DNA of 64,000 nt, taken from assembly GCA_018716305.1 (NCBI GenBank), contig DVKB01000014.1, positions 31,975-95,974 on the forward strand, written 5' to 3'. Below, in pieces: positions 1-9,432 of this stretch. The DNA is from Candidatus Scatomonas merdigallinarum. GTDB taxonomy: Bacteria > Bacillota > Clostridia > Lachnospirales > Lachnospiraceae. Under the pieces are notes generated by a model. The model saw only the letters and a program-made list of their open reading frames with translations, was not told the origin of the DNA and searched no databases. The position numbers and the translations under genes were made by a program. The first letter of the stretch is position 1; every line of letters begins with the position of its first letter.

Positions 1-1029
1 GGCGAGGATCTGGGGCTGAAGCCGGAGTTTGCCACAGTAAAACGGCTGGCGGCAGCCCTGCGCCAGGTGGGATTCGATTATATATTTGACACGGATTTTT
101 CCGCGGACCTCACTATCATGGAGGAAGCCAGCGAGTTTCTGGAAAAACTGAAAAATAAAGACCATGAGAAATTCCCCATGTTTACCTCCTGCTGTCCGGG
201 ATGGGTGCGTTTTGTGAAAGGCTATTTCCCTGAATTTGTAGATCAGGTCTCCACCGCGAAATCCCCTCAGCAGATGTTCGGAGCCATCGCCAAGAGTTAT
301 TACGCCAAGATTCTGAACGTGGATCCCAGCCGCATTTTCAGCGTTTCCATCATGCCCTGCATTTCCAAAAAGCAGGAGTGCGCTCTGCCGGTGATGAATG
401 ACGCCGGAGCCGGACAGGATGTGGACGTGGTGCTGACCACCAGGGAGATCGACCGGATGATCAAGGCTGCCCACATTATTCCCCAGGGGCTGAAAGAAGA
501 AGAACTGGATATGCCTCTGGGTCTGGGAAGCGGCGCGGGAGTCATTTTCGGAGCGACCGGCGGCGTCATGGAGGCGGCGCTGCGGACAGCCAGCTATTTT
601 GTAACCGGGAAGAATCCGGATCCGGATGCTTTCCGCCAGGTCAGAGGCATGCAGGGATGGCGGGAGGCAGAGTTCGATCTGGCCGGCCAGACCTTAAAGG
701 TGGCTATGGTCAACGGCCTTGGAAACGCCAGAAAGCTGCTGAAGAAACTGAAAAAGGGAAAAGTATCCTACGACTTTGTGGAGGTGATGGCATGTCCCGG
801 CGGCTGCGTAGGCGGCGGAGGGCAGCCCATCCATGACGGGTACGAAATGGCTCCGGAGCGGGGCGAAATCCTGTACCGCCTGGACCGTCAGAGCCAGCTG
901 CGGTTCTCCCACGAGAATCCCTCCATTAAACAGTGCTACGCGGATTTCCTGGGGCAGCCCTTAAGCGAGCGGGCCCATCATCTGCTCCACACCGACCATC
1001 ACGCCTGGAAAATGCCCGGGGAACTGTGA
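1..1029 (+). CDS. [FeFe] hydrogenase catalytic subunit, 5'-truncated by window edge
   Basis: The reading frame is open from base 1, so the N-terminal part (normally ferredoxin-like Fe-S domains) lies outside the window. The visible C-terminal 342 residues carry all three H-cluster signatures: FTSCCPGW, MPCISKKQE and MACPGGCVGGGGQP. Their cysteines hold the [4Fe-4S] subcluster and the di-iron site. A small-subunit-like tail follows. In the family this cytoplasmic enzyme interconverts protons and H2 and disposes of fermentation electrons. NADH-linked, ferredoxin-linked or bifurcating types cannot be told apart without the missing N-terminus and upstream genes. No hydrogenase maturation gene is visible downstream; the next gene is biosynthetic and has its own promoter. 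Confidence 0.96.
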   Translation, partial: GEDLGLKPEFATVKRLAAALRQVGFDYIFDTDFSADLTIMEEASEFLEKLKNKDHEKFPMFTSCCPGWVRFVKGYFPEFVDQVSTAKSPQQMFGAIAKSYYAKILNVDPSRIFSVSIMPCISKKQECALPVMNDAGAGQDVDVVLTTREIDRMIKAAHIIPQGLKEEELDMPLGLGSGAGVIFGATGGVMEAALRTASYFVTGKNPDPDAFRQVRGMQGWREAEFDLAGQTLKVAMVNGLGNARKLLKKLKKGKVSYDFVEVMACPGGCVGGGGQPIHDGYEMAPERGEILYRLDRQSQLRFSHENPSIKQCYADFLGQPLSERAHHLLHTDHHAWKMPGEL

Positions 1030-1178
1030 TGTCCTGAGGATAAAAAATAAAGCTGTCTTATGCAAAGATAACAAAAAAACTGCGAAAAATCCAAAAAAAT
1101 TTCTGTTTTATCCCTTTTTCTGCCGGAAAAATTGCGGTATAATACATCGTAAATCAGGCAGACACAGAGATGAGTTCG

Positions 1179-1212
1179 AAACCGGCTTGCCGCCTGAGCG
1201 GAAGCCGGTTTT
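1179..1212 (+). terminator. Hairpin terminator between hydrogenase and ilvN
   Basis: A perfect 10-bp inverted repeat (AAACCGGCTT / AAGCCGGTTT) encloses a second small stem (CCGC/GCGG) and ends in TTTT. It sits just upstream of the ilvN promoter, so it most likely ends the hydrogenase transcript. The T-run is short, so efficiency is uncertain. Confidence 0.6.
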
Positions 1213-1214
1213 CG

Positions 1215-1243
1215 TTGACAAACAAATTCTGACAGAGTAGAAT
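1215..1243 (+). promoter_or_regulatory. Sigma-A promoter for ilvN-ilvC
   Basis: TTGACA at 1215-1220, a 17-base spacer and TAGAAT at 1238-1243 form a near-consensus housekeeping promoter about 95 bases upstream of the chosen ilvN start. An isolated TATAAT at 1138-1143 lacks a good -35 box. Confidence 0.75.
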
Positions 1244-1338
1244 AGAAAAAGAGTTGACTGTCGGGAAAGATATTTCTCCGAAAACAGTCCCCTGTGAAAA
1301 GAATTGATACGACAGTATCAGGAAAGTTGGTATGCGTT

Positions 1339-1836
1339 ATGAAAAAGCGAATTTTATCCCTGCTGGTAGATAACACTTCCGGTGTTTTAAGCCGTGTGTC
1401 CGGCCTGTTCAGCCGCCGGGGCTACAACATTGACAGCCTGACAGTAGGAGTGACTGCGGATCCCAGGTACTCCCGGATGACGGTGGTAGCTACCGGGGAC
1501 GATCTGGTTCTGGAGCAGATCACCAAGCAGCTGGCAAAGCTGGTGGATGTAATCGATATCAAGGTGCTTCAGCCAAAGGAAAGCGTAAACCGGGAGCTGA
1601 TCATGGTGAAGGTAAAAGCCAATGCCATGGAGCGCCAGAGCATTATGTCCGTGGCCAGTATTTTCCGGGCCAAGATTGTGGATGTGGGACCGGAGTCCCT
1701 GATTATTGAGCTGACCGGGGCTCAGAGCAAACTGGACGCCTTCCTGAAGCTTCTGGAAGGCCATGAGATCCTGGAACTTGCCAGAACCGGCATTACCGGC
1801 CTGTCCAGGGGAATGGACGATGTCCGCTATCTGTAA
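1339..1836 (+). CDS. ilvN: Acetolactate synthase, small (regulatory) subunit
   Basis: The 165-residue product begins MKKRILSLLVDNTSGVLSRV, the typical start of the ACT domain that binds valine and confers feedback inhibition on acetolactate synthase. A second regulatory domain fills the C-terminal half (AKIVDVGPESLIIELTG). I chose the internal ATG because family similarity begins there; a longer GTG-initiated form at 1294 would add 15 residues. The catalytic subunit gene (ilvB) is not in the window, which is unusual since the two are normally adjacent. ilvC follows 78 bases downstream, so they are probably co-transcribed. The name ilvH would be equally valid. Confidence 0.93.
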   Translation: MKKRILSLLVDNTSGVLSRVSGLFSRRGYNIDSLTVGVTADPRYSRMTVVATGDDLVLEQITKQLAKLVDVIDIKVLQPKESVNRELIMVKVKANAMERQSIMSVASIFRAKIVDVGPESLIIELTGAQSKLDAFLKLLEGHEILELARTGITGLSRGMDDVRYL

Positions 1837-1887
1837 AAGAGGCGGCGCGGCAGCAGCTTGCTAAAAGGCAGAGCCTTTTAACAATAG

Positions 1888-2934
<1,047 letters not shown>

Positions 2935-2960
2935 TGGAATGTCCCGCCTTCGGGCGCAGG

Positions 2961-2999
2961 AAAACCGGTTCTCAGGCTTTGCCTGAGGCCGGTTTTTTT
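2961..2999 (+). terminator. Rho-independent terminator after ilvC
   Basis: AAACCGG pairs with CCGGTTT around an inner stem CTCAGGC/GCCTGAG, followed by seven T. It also overlaps the end of the convergent LysR gene, so it may serve both strands. Confidence 0.9.
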
Positions 3000-3895
3000 G
3001 CGGGCTTTTCACCGGCGCCGGAAAGCGCCAGAAATTCCCGCACAGGCGATAGATCCATAGACTCTTTCAGGCAGGCGAAGCCGATTTCCCTGGGTGGAAA
3101 GGCGATCCCCAGGGGGACTTCCAGCAGTTCTTTTTGGTCCAGCTCCTTTTGGACAAATTCCCGGATCACGCAGGCGGCGCCCATGCCGATTTTCGCGAAT
3201 TCAATCAGCAGATCCATGGAAGTCACTTCCAGGACATTTTTCAGCTCAATCCCCTGTTCCCGCAGAGCATCGTTGACAAACTGCCGCGTGATGTTTTCTT
3301 CGTCCAGCATCATAAAAACCGCGGTGTGAAAAAGATTGCTGTCCTTTTCCCTGAGCGACAGATTGGACAGGTAGGTGTCTGTGGACACAAAGGTATCCTG
3401 GATGGACTGCAGGGGAAGAAACTCGCAGCCTTTCAGGGAACCGGGGCGGCCAACCAGGCCCAGATCGATCTTTTTTTCCCGGAGCAGTTCCAGGGTCCGG
3501 TACGTAGACTGACAGGCGATGGTAATTTTCACATGAGGATACGCCCGGATAAAGCGCTGCAGAAAGGGCAGAAGCACGTATCTGCTGAGTGTGGCGCTGG
3601 CCCCCAGACGCAGGTGGGAAATGCCGAGCTTTTTTCTTCTGGCCAGGGTCTGCTCCGCTTCATCCAGGGAATGAAAAGCTTCCCGCACATGGCGGTACAG
3701 TAGCCGGCCCTCCTCCGTCAGGGACACGCCTCTGGCCTCCCGGCGGAAAAGCACCGTGTTCAGGGATTGCTCCAGCTTTTGGATGGCTTTGCTGACGGCA
3801 GGCTGGCTGATGTACAGTTCCCGGGAGGCCCGGGAAATGCTGCCGCATTGGGCCGCGGTATAAAAAATATAATACTGAGACAGATTCTGTTCCAT
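2972..3895 (-). CDS. LysR-family transcriptional regulator
   Basis: A 307-residue regulator. Residues 1-60 form the winged helix-turn-helix (YYIFYTAAQCGSISRASREL then SQPAVSKAIQKLE), and the remainder is a periplasmic-binding-like effector domain (LRLGASATLSRYVLLPFL...). It is transcribed away from leuCD, with about 210 bases between the two start codons, and converges on ilvC. That is the classic LysR arrangement, so the likely targets are leuC-leuD and itself. The effector is not deducible from sequence; a leucine-pathway intermediate would be the natural guess by analogy with other LysR-controlled leu genes. Confidence 0.9.
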   Translation of the reverse strand: MEQNLSQYYIFYTAAQCGSISRASRELYISQPAVSKAIQKLEQSLNTVLFRREARGVSLTEEGRLLYRHVREAFHSLDEAEQTLARRKKLGISHLRLGASATLSRYVLLPFLQRFIRAYPHVKITIACQSTYRTLELLREKKIDLGLVGRPGSLKGCEFLPLQSIQDTFVSTDTYLSNLSLREKDSNLFHTAVFMMLDEENITRQFVNDALREQGIELKNVLEVTSMDLLIEFAKIGMGAACVIREFVQKELDQKELLEVPLGIAFPPREIGFACLKESMDLSPVREFLALSGAGEKPAKKPASGKA

Positions 3896-3986
3896 GGAAG
3901 CCTCCTATCATTTGAGACAAGCGACAAAAGGTCATGCGGGCTGCGCTGGCGCAGGCAATCATGATTTTATGGCGTGTCTCATGCCC

Positions 3987-4017
3987 ATTTGTCGGGCAAA
4001 TCATAATTTAAAGTTAT
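3987..4017. promoter_or_regulatory. Candidate LysR operator dyads in the leuC/LysR divergent region
   Basis: Two dyads lie side by side: ATTTG-N5-CAAAT at 3987-4001 and ATAA-N7-TTAT at 4003-4017. The second fits the T-N11-A pattern bound by LysR proteins. They lie about 90 bases before the leuC start, upstream of an AT-rich stretch likely to hold the leuC promoter. Confidence 0.4.
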
Positions 4018-4106
4018 AGCAAATATGATAAATATGTATTTGTATTATATCCTATTCCATGATAGAATGGCAATCAGAATATGAAGGCAACAGGAGGAAA
4101 AGAGAT

Positions 4107-5375
4107 ATGGGTATGACAATGACGCAGAAGATCCTGGCGGCTGCGGCAGGCCTGGATCAGGTGGAGGCCGGCCAGCTCATCGAGGCAAAGCTGGATCTGG
4201 TTCTGGGAAATGATATCACTTCCCCGGTCGCCATCCACGAGATGGATAAATTCAACAAAAAGGAAGTATTTGACAAAGACAAGATCGCCCTTGTAATGGA
4301 TCATTTTATTCCCAACAAGGATATTAAATCCGCGGAGCACTGTAAGTGTGTCCGGGAGTTTGCCTGCGCCCATGAGATCACCAATTATTTCGATGTGGGA
4401 GAGATGGGCATCGAGCACGCGCTGCTGCCGGAGAAAGGACTGGTGGTGGCCGGAGATGTGGTGATCGGAGCGGATTCTCACACCTGTACCTACGGCGCCC
4501 TGGGAGCTTTTTCCACCGGTGTGGGCAGCACGGATATGGCAGCGGGCATGGCTACCGGAAAAGCCTGGTTCAAGGTTCCCTCCGCCATTAAATTTAACCT
4601 GACGGGAAGCCTGCCCAAATGGGTCAGCGGAAAGGACGTGATCCTGCACATCATCGGCAGGATCGGCGTGGACGGAGCCCTGTATAAATCCATGGAATTC
4701 GTGGGCGAGGGAGTGAAGAGCCTGTCTATGGACGACCGTTTCACCATCGCCAACATGGCCATTGAAGCCGGAGGCAAAAACGGCATTTTCCCGGTGGATG
4801 AGAAGGCGGAAGCCTACATGAAAGAGCATTCTTCCAGAAGCTATAAGATCTATGAGGCGGATCCGGACGCGATCTATGAGGAGGAATACACCATTGACCT
4901 CAGCCAGCTGAAGCCCACCATAGCCTTCCCCCATCTGCCTGAGAATACAAAGACCATCGATGAGATCACCGAGGATGTAAAGATCGACCAGGTGGTTATC
5001 GGCTCCTGCACCAACGGCCGCATGGAGGATCTGCGGACCGCGGCGGCTGTTCTCAAAGGCCGCAAAGTGAAAAAAGGAGTCCGCTGCATTGTGATCCCGG
5101 CAACCCAGGCGATTTATCTGCAGGCTATGGAAGAGGGACTGCTGAAGATCTTTATCGAAGCGGGAGCGGTAGTCAGCACACCTACCTGCGGTCCCTGTCT
5201 GGGAGGCTATATGGGCATTCTGGCAGCCGGAGAACGCTGCGTTTCCACCACCAACCGGAATTTTGTGGGACGTATGGGCCATGTGGACTCAGAAGTGTAT
5301 CTGGCCAGCCCGGCAACAGCGGCGGCCAGCGCGGTAACCGGAAAAATCAGCGCTCCGGCAGAGCTTGGAGAGTAA
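4107..5375 (+). CDS. leuC: 3-isopropylmalate dehydratase, large subunit
   Basis: A 422-residue aconitase-family protein that with LeuD isomerises 2-isopropylmalate to 3-isopropylmalate in leucine synthesis. The [4Fe-4S] ligands are visible: C301 in IGSCTNG, and C361 and C364 in PTCGPCLGG. The length matches the bacterial/archaeal LeuC-HacA type. The start is set by AGGAGG at 4092-4097. Upstream in-frame codons (from 4059) overlap the control region and look non-coding. leuD follows after 11 bases with its own Shine-Dalgarno, so the pair is one operon. leuA and leuB are not in the window. Confidence 0.96.
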   Translation: MGMTMTQKILAAAAGLDQVEAGQLIEAKLDLVLGNDITSPVAIHEMDKFNKKEVFDKDKIALVMDHFIPNKDIKSAEHCKCVREFACAHEITNYFDVGEMGIEHALLPEKGLVVAGDVVIGADSHTCTYGALGAFSTGVGSTDMAAGMATGKAWFKVPSAIKFNLTGSLPKWVSGKDVILHIIGRIGVDGALYKSMEFVGEGVKSLSMDDRFTIANMAIEAGGKNGIFPVDEKAEAYMKEHSSRSYKIYEADPDAIYEEEYTIDLSQLKPTIAFPHLPENTKTIDEITEDVKIDQVVIGSCTNGRMEDLRTAAAVLKGRKVKKGVRCIVIPATQAIYLQAMEEGLLKIFIEAGAVVSTPTCGPCLGGYMGILAAGERCVSTTNRNFVGRMGHVDSEVYLASPATAAASAVTGKISAPAELGE

Positions 5376-5386
5376 GGAGGCGTCAA

Positions 5387-5881
5387 ATGCAGGCAAAAGG
5401 AAGAGTATTTAAGTATGGAGACAATGTGGACACAGACGTGATCATCCCCGCCCGGTATCTGAACTCCTCAGACCCGGCGGAGCTGGCTGCCCACTGCATG
5501 GAGGATATTGATAAAGAATTTATAAAGAAGGTTCAGAAGGGCGACATTATTGTGGCCAACAAAAATTTCGGCTGCGGATCTTCCAGAGAACATGCGCCCA
5601 TCGCCATTAAGGCCGCCGGGGTCAGCTGTGTAATTGCCGAGACCTTTGCCCGAATTTTTTATCGAAACTCCATTAATATCGGCCTTCCTATTATCGAGTG
5701 TCCGGAAGCGGCCAGAGATATCCGGGACGGCGATGAGGTGGAGATTGATTTCGATTCCGGCATGATCTATGACAGAACCAGGGGAACGGAATACAAAGGT
5801 CAGGCATTCCCGCCGTTTATGCAGAAAATCATCAAAGCGGAAGGTCTGGTCAATTACATCAATCAGCAGAGCGAGTCATAA
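5387..5881 (+). CDS. leuD: 3-isopropylmalate dehydratase, small subunit
   Basis: The 164-residue swivel-domain partner of LeuC. It has the family start [21 protein letters not shown] and the substrate loop [12 protein letters not shown], followed by [23 protein letters not shown] sits nine bases before the ATG, and the gene follows leuC by 11 bases, matching the heterodimer. The length is normal for the stand-alone small subunit. Confidence 0.96.
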   Translation: MQAKGRVFKYGDNVDTDVIIPARYLNSSDPAELAAHCMEDIDKEFIKKVQKGDIIVANKNFGCGSSREHAPIAIKAAGVSCVIAETFARIFYRNSINIGLPIIECPEAARDIRDGDEVEIDFDSGMIYDRTRGTEYKGQAFPPFMQKIIKAEGLVNYINQQSES

Positions 5882-5914
5882 ATGCCATGATTTTACACCA
5901 TAACCCCTCTTTTT

Positions 5915-5965
5915 CTGCGGATACTAAAAAGGCGGAACTGTTTCGGCAGTTTCGCGGATCCGCAG
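5915..5965 (+). other. Long hairpin between leuD and the cotJ genes
   Basis: CTGCGGAT (5915-5922) pairs with ATCCGCAG (5958-5965) around an inner nine-pair stem (GCGGAACTG/CAGTTTCGC, one G-U). There is no T-tract, and it ends just before the cotJ Shine-Dalgarno. It could be a weak terminator for leuCD or a leader structure. I found no convincing sporulation promoter in the 103-base gap, though one is expected. Confidence 0.4.
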
Positions 5966-5984
5966 GAAAGGGGGTTTATTTATT

Positions 5985-6422
5985 ATGGAAGAAACACCAT
6001 TAGCCATGGCTTCGGTTCCGGTTCAGAAATGGGGAAGGCGGTACGATGACGCCAAGGCTCTGGAACAGGGAACCATTTTTCCGGATCTGGATAAGCCGTT
6101 TTTTGCGGCGGAAACCCTGTATTTTCCCGGAAAATGCCAGGAGCAGACCGAGAGGGACCGGCTTCTGACTAAAATCCGGCAGACGGGATTTGTCCTGGAT
6201 GATCTGACCCTGTATCTGGACACCCACCAGGATGACCGGGAAGCGGCCCAGCTGTACCGGGAAAAAAGCCGGGAGAAAGAGCAGCTCATGGGCTGCTTCG
6301 CGGAGCAGTTTTATCCTCTGACCAGAAGCTGTGCCGCGGAATGTGACAAAACAGGGGAAGGATTCTGCTGGCTGGCGGGCCCGATGCCTTGGGAAGGAGG
6401 ATGCGATCATGTGGTATTATGA
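5985..6422 (+). CDS. Spore coat protein: CotJA-CotJB fusion
   Basis: A 145-residue protein that appears to join two normally separate coat proteins. Residues about 15-40 (YDDAKALEQGTIFPDLDKPF) match CotJA. Residues about 55-145 match CotJB, with the core QTGFVLDDLTLYLDTHQDD and the characteristic end AGPMPWEGG. In Bacillus the two are separate genes upstream of cotJC, made in the mother cell and placed in the inner coat layers. Here no stop codon or internal Shine-Dalgarno separates them. The gene overlaps cotJC by 14 bases, so synthesis of the two is probably coupled. The fusion reading is mine from motif recognition; an alignment would settle the boundary. Confidence 0.8.
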   Translation: MEETPLAMASVPVQKWGRRYDDAKALEQGTIFPDLDKPFFAAETLYFPGKCQEQTERDRLLTKIRQTGFVLDDLTLYLDTHQDDREAAQLYREKSREKEQLMGCFAEQFYPLTRSCAAECDKTGEGFCWLAGPMPWEGGCDHVVL

Positions 6423-7035
6423 AAAACGGCTGCAGTTTCCCGTAAAAATTACCAAAACCTGTCCCAAGACTGCCCAGCTGATTATCAGCCAGTACGGAGG
6501 GCCGGACGGAGAGCTGTCCGCTTCCATGCGGTACCTGGCTCAGCGGTATTCTATGCCGGTGAAAGCCGTGGGAGGTCTGCTGACAGACATCGGCACAGAG
6601 GAGCTGGCCCATATGGAGATGATCTGCGCCATGGTTTACCAGCTGACCAAAAATCTTACCCCGGAGCAGGCAAAGACGGCTGGATTTGACGCCTACTATA
6701 TTGACCACACCGCGGGAATCTGGCCCCAGGCGGCTTCTGCCCTGCCATTTTCGTCGGTAGAATTTCAGTCCAAAGGGGACGCGCTGACAGATCTGACCGA
6801 GGATCTGGCGGCAGAGCAGAAAGCCAGAACTGTGTATGATAACCTTCTGCGGGTGATCGAGGACCCGGAGGTAAGGGAGCCTCTGAAGTTTCTGAGAACC
6901 CGGGAGATCGTTCATTTCCAGCGGTTCGGGGAAGCTCTGGAAAAGGTAAAAGAAAAATTGGACAGCCGGAATTACTATTATTTTAATCCGGAATTCGACA
7001 AATCCATGTACGGCAAAACCCCGGCTTCTTTCTGA
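6409..7035 (+). CDS. cotJC: Spore coat protein CotJC (manganese-catalase-like)
   Basis: A 208-residue ferritin-like four-helix protein of the manganese catalase family. Metal-site patterns are recognisable: GTEELAHMEM near residue 65 and REIVHFQRF near residue 170. The start ATG at 6409 follows GGAAGGAGG by eight bases; an upstream in-frame extension lies inside the fusion gene and is not expected. CotJC is a coat component and in some clostridia has catalase activity, protecting spores against peroxide. It is followed by a terminator, so cotJAB-cotJC is a compact two-gene sporulation unit. Confidence 0.92.
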   Translation: MWYYEKRLQFPVKITKTCPKTAQLIISQYGGPDGELSASMRYLAQRYSMPVKAVGGLLTDIGTEELAHMEMICAMVYQLTKNLTPEQAKTAGFDAYYIDHTAGIWPQAASALPFSSVEFQSKGDALTDLTEDLAAEQKARTVYDNLLRVIEDPEVREPLKFLRTREIVHFQRFGEALEKVKEKLDSRNYYYFNPEFDKSMYGKTPASF

Positions 7036-7053
7036 AACCGGGGTACCGGGAAG

Positions 7054-7093
7054 GAACGCATCGGCAGGCAGAAAGGCGGATGCGTTCTTTCTG
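7054..7093 (+). terminator. Terminator after cotJC
   Basis: GAACGCATC at 7054-7062 pairs with GATGCGTTC at 7079-7087 and is followed by a T-rich tail. The next promoter begins immediately after. Confidence 0.8.
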
Positions 7094-7094
7094 T

Positions 7095-7123
7095 TTGACG
7101 AAAACCAGACAATTCAGTATAAT
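7095..7123 (+). promoter_or_regulatory. Strong sigma-A promoter for the ABC exporter
   Basis: TTGACG at 7095-7100, 17-base spacer, TATAAT at 7118-7123, only 28 bases before the ATPase start. Confidence 0.85.
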
Positions 7124-7151
7124 CAGAAAAAAAGTATGGGAGAAGGACTTC

Positions 7152-7859
7152 ATGGAATTTGTCATCGAACATCTGGAGAAACATTTTGAAAAAAAGCAGG
7201 TGCTGCGGGATGTGAGCTTTACTTTCGAGAGCGGAAAAATTTACGGGCTTCTTGGGAGAAACGGAGCCGGAAAGACTACTCTGTTTAACTGTCTGAACCG
7301 GGATATGAAGGCGGACGGCGGCAGGTTTTTTATCCGGGAAGAGGGAAAGGAGAGAGAAGTGCTGCCGGAAGAAATGGGATATGTGCTCTCCACCCCGGCG
7401 GTGCCGGAATTTCTCACCGGCCGGGAATTTCTGAAGTTTTTTATGGAAATCAACCGGGACAGCATCCGCCGGCCAAAGACCATCGACGCGTATTTTGATC
7501 AGGTGGGCATCGCGCCGGAGGACCGGGACCGGCTGCTGAAAGACTATTCCCACGGCATGAAAAACAAGATGCAGATGCTGGTACAGATCATTGCCAGGCC
7601 CTCCATTCTGCTGCTGGATGAACCGCTCACCTCCCTGGACGTGGTGGCGGCGGAGGAAATGAAACAGCTGCTCCGCTCCCAGAAACAGGAGCGGATCCTG
7701 ATCTTCTCCACCCACATCATGGAACTGGCCCTGGATCTCTGCGATGAGATTGTTGTGCTGAATCAGGGGATTCTGGAGGAGATCCGGCGGGAAAACCTGG
7801 ACCAGAAGGAGTTCCGGGAGCGCATCCTTGAGATGCTGAGGGAGGAAGGACATGTTTAA
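7152..7859 (+). CDS. ABC transporter ATP-binding protein
   Basis: A 235-residue single nucleotide-binding domain. Walker A is GRNGAGKTT, Walker B is ILLLDEPL, the D-loop is TSLD and the switch histidine is in FSTHIMEL. The signature is the shortened form YSHGMKNKMQM typical of ABC-2 exporters of the CcmA/YxlF/BcrA type. AGAAGGA precedes the ATG; a longer start at 7080 would lie inside the terminator hairpin. It overlaps the permease gene by eight bases. The substrate is unknown; exporters of this kind move drugs, peptides or lipids, or act in envelope maintenance. Confidence 0.93.
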   Translation: MEFVIEHLEKHFEKKQVLRDVSFTFESGKIYGLLGRNGAGKTTLFNCLNRDMKADGGRFFIREEGKEREVLPEEMGYVLSTPAVPEFLTGREFLKFFMEINRDSIRRPKTIDAYFDQVGIAPEDRDRLLKDYSHGMKNKMQMLVQIIARPSILLLDEPLTSLDVVAAEEMKQLLRSQKQERILIFSTHIMELALDLCDEIVVLNQGILEEIRRENLDQKEFRERILEMLREEGHV

Positions 7860-9432
7860 AATCTTCCGCATTGCCTTTTCATTGAAAAATACATATCGGG
7901 TAAATACCATTTTGTTTTCGCTGAAGCAGATCCCTCTGGTAAAACGTCTGCTTCCCCTCCGCCTCTATCAGAGCAGGGGGCTGAAGCGCCTGGGTCTGGT
8001 GCTGTCCATTTTCTGGGAGATAGCGGGCGCTCTGCTGGGAAAGCTTCTCTACCTGCTCCTTATGGTGGTATGGGCCGGGAATTTGTACGGGAAGGAAAAC
8101 GGGACGGAGATATACGCCCACCTTTTATTTTTCCTGACCCTTATCGGCGCCTATATGAACACGTATCTGTTTAACCCCACCAATGATAAATACTATGCCA
8201 TGATACTCATGCGCATGGATGCCCGGAAGTATACTCTGACAGATTACGGCTACACGCTGCTGCGGACGGGCCTGAGTTTTCTGCCCGCGCTGCTCTGGAT
8301 CAGCTTCAGCAGAGGCCTGCCCCTGTGGGCCTGCCTGCTGGCGCCCCTGCACATACTGTCCGTAAAACTGGCGGCCGCCGGGCTGTTTCTGCGGCGGTAC
8401 GAGAAGACAGGGGTCTGCAGCAACGAAAATCTGCCCCCGGGCCTGGCCTGGGGCCTTACGGGAATCCTGCTGGGAGCCGCCTACGCTCTTCCGGCCCTGG
8501 GGCTTTGCCTGCCCCTTCCCCTGTACGGCGCCCTTGCGCTTTTCTCCCTGGTTCCCGGGATTTTTGGAATTATAAAAATTGCCGGTTTTACAGAGTACCG
8601 CGCGATGTATCAGATGCTTCTGGCGCAGAAGAGATGCGCGGTGGATGTGAAGCAGTCTGTACAGACCGCGGTGCTGGAACAGAACCGGAAAAACATCAGC
8701 AAAGAAGGGGGAATGACCACGCAAAAGGAAGGATTCGCGGGCTTTCAGGAGCTGTTTATGAAACGGCACCGGAAGATCCTCTGGAAATCCGCCAAGCGGA
8801 TGGCGGGCATTCTGGCGGCGGCGTCCCTGGGAGCGGCGGGAGCCTCCCTCATCAGCCGGGAAGCGGCCCTCGCCCTGAATGGCCTGCTCCTGAAAGCCCT
8901 TCCCTGGTTTGCCTTTATTATGTACACGGTCAATCGGGGCACTGCCTTTACCCAGGCTTTGTTTATGAACTGCGACAGAAGCATGCTGACCTATTCCTTT
9001 TATAAGAAACCGGCTTTTATTCTGCGGCTGTTCCGCCTGCGGCTTTTGGGGATCATTGGAGTCAATCTGCTGCCGGCGGGGGTGCTGGCGGCAGGGATGC
9101 CCCTGATTCTGTATCTTTCCGGGGGAACGGGACAAGTCCTGTACTATCTGCTGTACCCGGCCTCGATTCTGGCTATGAGTGTATTCTTTTCCGTTCACTA
9201 TCTGACCCTGTACTACCTGCTGCAGCCCTACACCGCCAGTACAGAACTGAAAAGCGGAACCTACCGGCTGGCAGTCTGGGCCACCTATCTGGTCTGCTTT
9301 TTGCTGCTGCAGGTGGAGGTGCCGCCGCTGCTGTTCGGAATCCTCTCGGTGGTCTTCTGCCTGGGATACTGCGGGGCTGCCTGCGCGCTTGTTTACCGGC
9401 TGGCGGGAAGAACCTTCCGCATTCGGTATTAA
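7852..9432 (+). CDS. ABC transporter permease, poorly conserved type
   Basis: A 526-residue, strongly hydrophobic protein with many predicted membrane segments (for example LLYLLLMVVWAGNLYG, IMYTVNRGTAFTQALF, LAVWATYLVCFLLLQVEV). It carries a central charged cytoplasmic stretch near residues 255-300. It is translationally coupled to the preceding ATPase, so the two should form one exporter. I recognise no specific subfamily. Its last codon overlaps the stop codon of the convergent MATE gene (bases 9429-9432), leaving no room for a terminator between them. Confidence 0.82.
   Translation: MFKIFRIAFSLKNTYRVNTILFSLKQIPLVKRLLPLRLYQSRGLKRLGLVLSIFWEIAGALLGKLLYLLLMVVWAGNLYGKENGTEIYAHLLFFLTLIGAYMNTYLFNPTNDKYYAMILMRMDARKYTLTDYGYTLLRTGLSFLPALLWISFSRGLPLWACLLAPLHILSVKLAAAGLFLRRYEKTGVCSNENLPPGLAWGLTGILLGAAYALPALGLCLPLPLYGALALFSLVPGIFGIIKIAGFTEYRAMYQMLLAQKRCAVDVKQSVQTAVLEQNRKNISKEGGMTTQKEGFAGFQELFMKRHRKILWKSAKRMAGILAAASLGAAGASLISREAALALNGLLLKALPWFAFIMYTVNRGTAFTQALFMNCDRSMLTYSFYKKPAFILRLFRLRLLGIIGVNLLPAGVLAAGMPLILYLSGGTGQVLYYLLYPASILAMSVFFSVHYLTLYYLLQPYTASTELKSGTYRLAVWATYLVCFLLLQVEVPPLLFGILSVVFCLGYCGAACALVYRLAGRTFRIRY

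Noticed and set aside
1170..1232. Short leader peptide with attenuator before ilvN
   Set aside because: The small frame is not rich in Leu, Ile or Val codons, and the good promoter lies downstream of the hairpin, so the hairpin is not in the ilvN leader.
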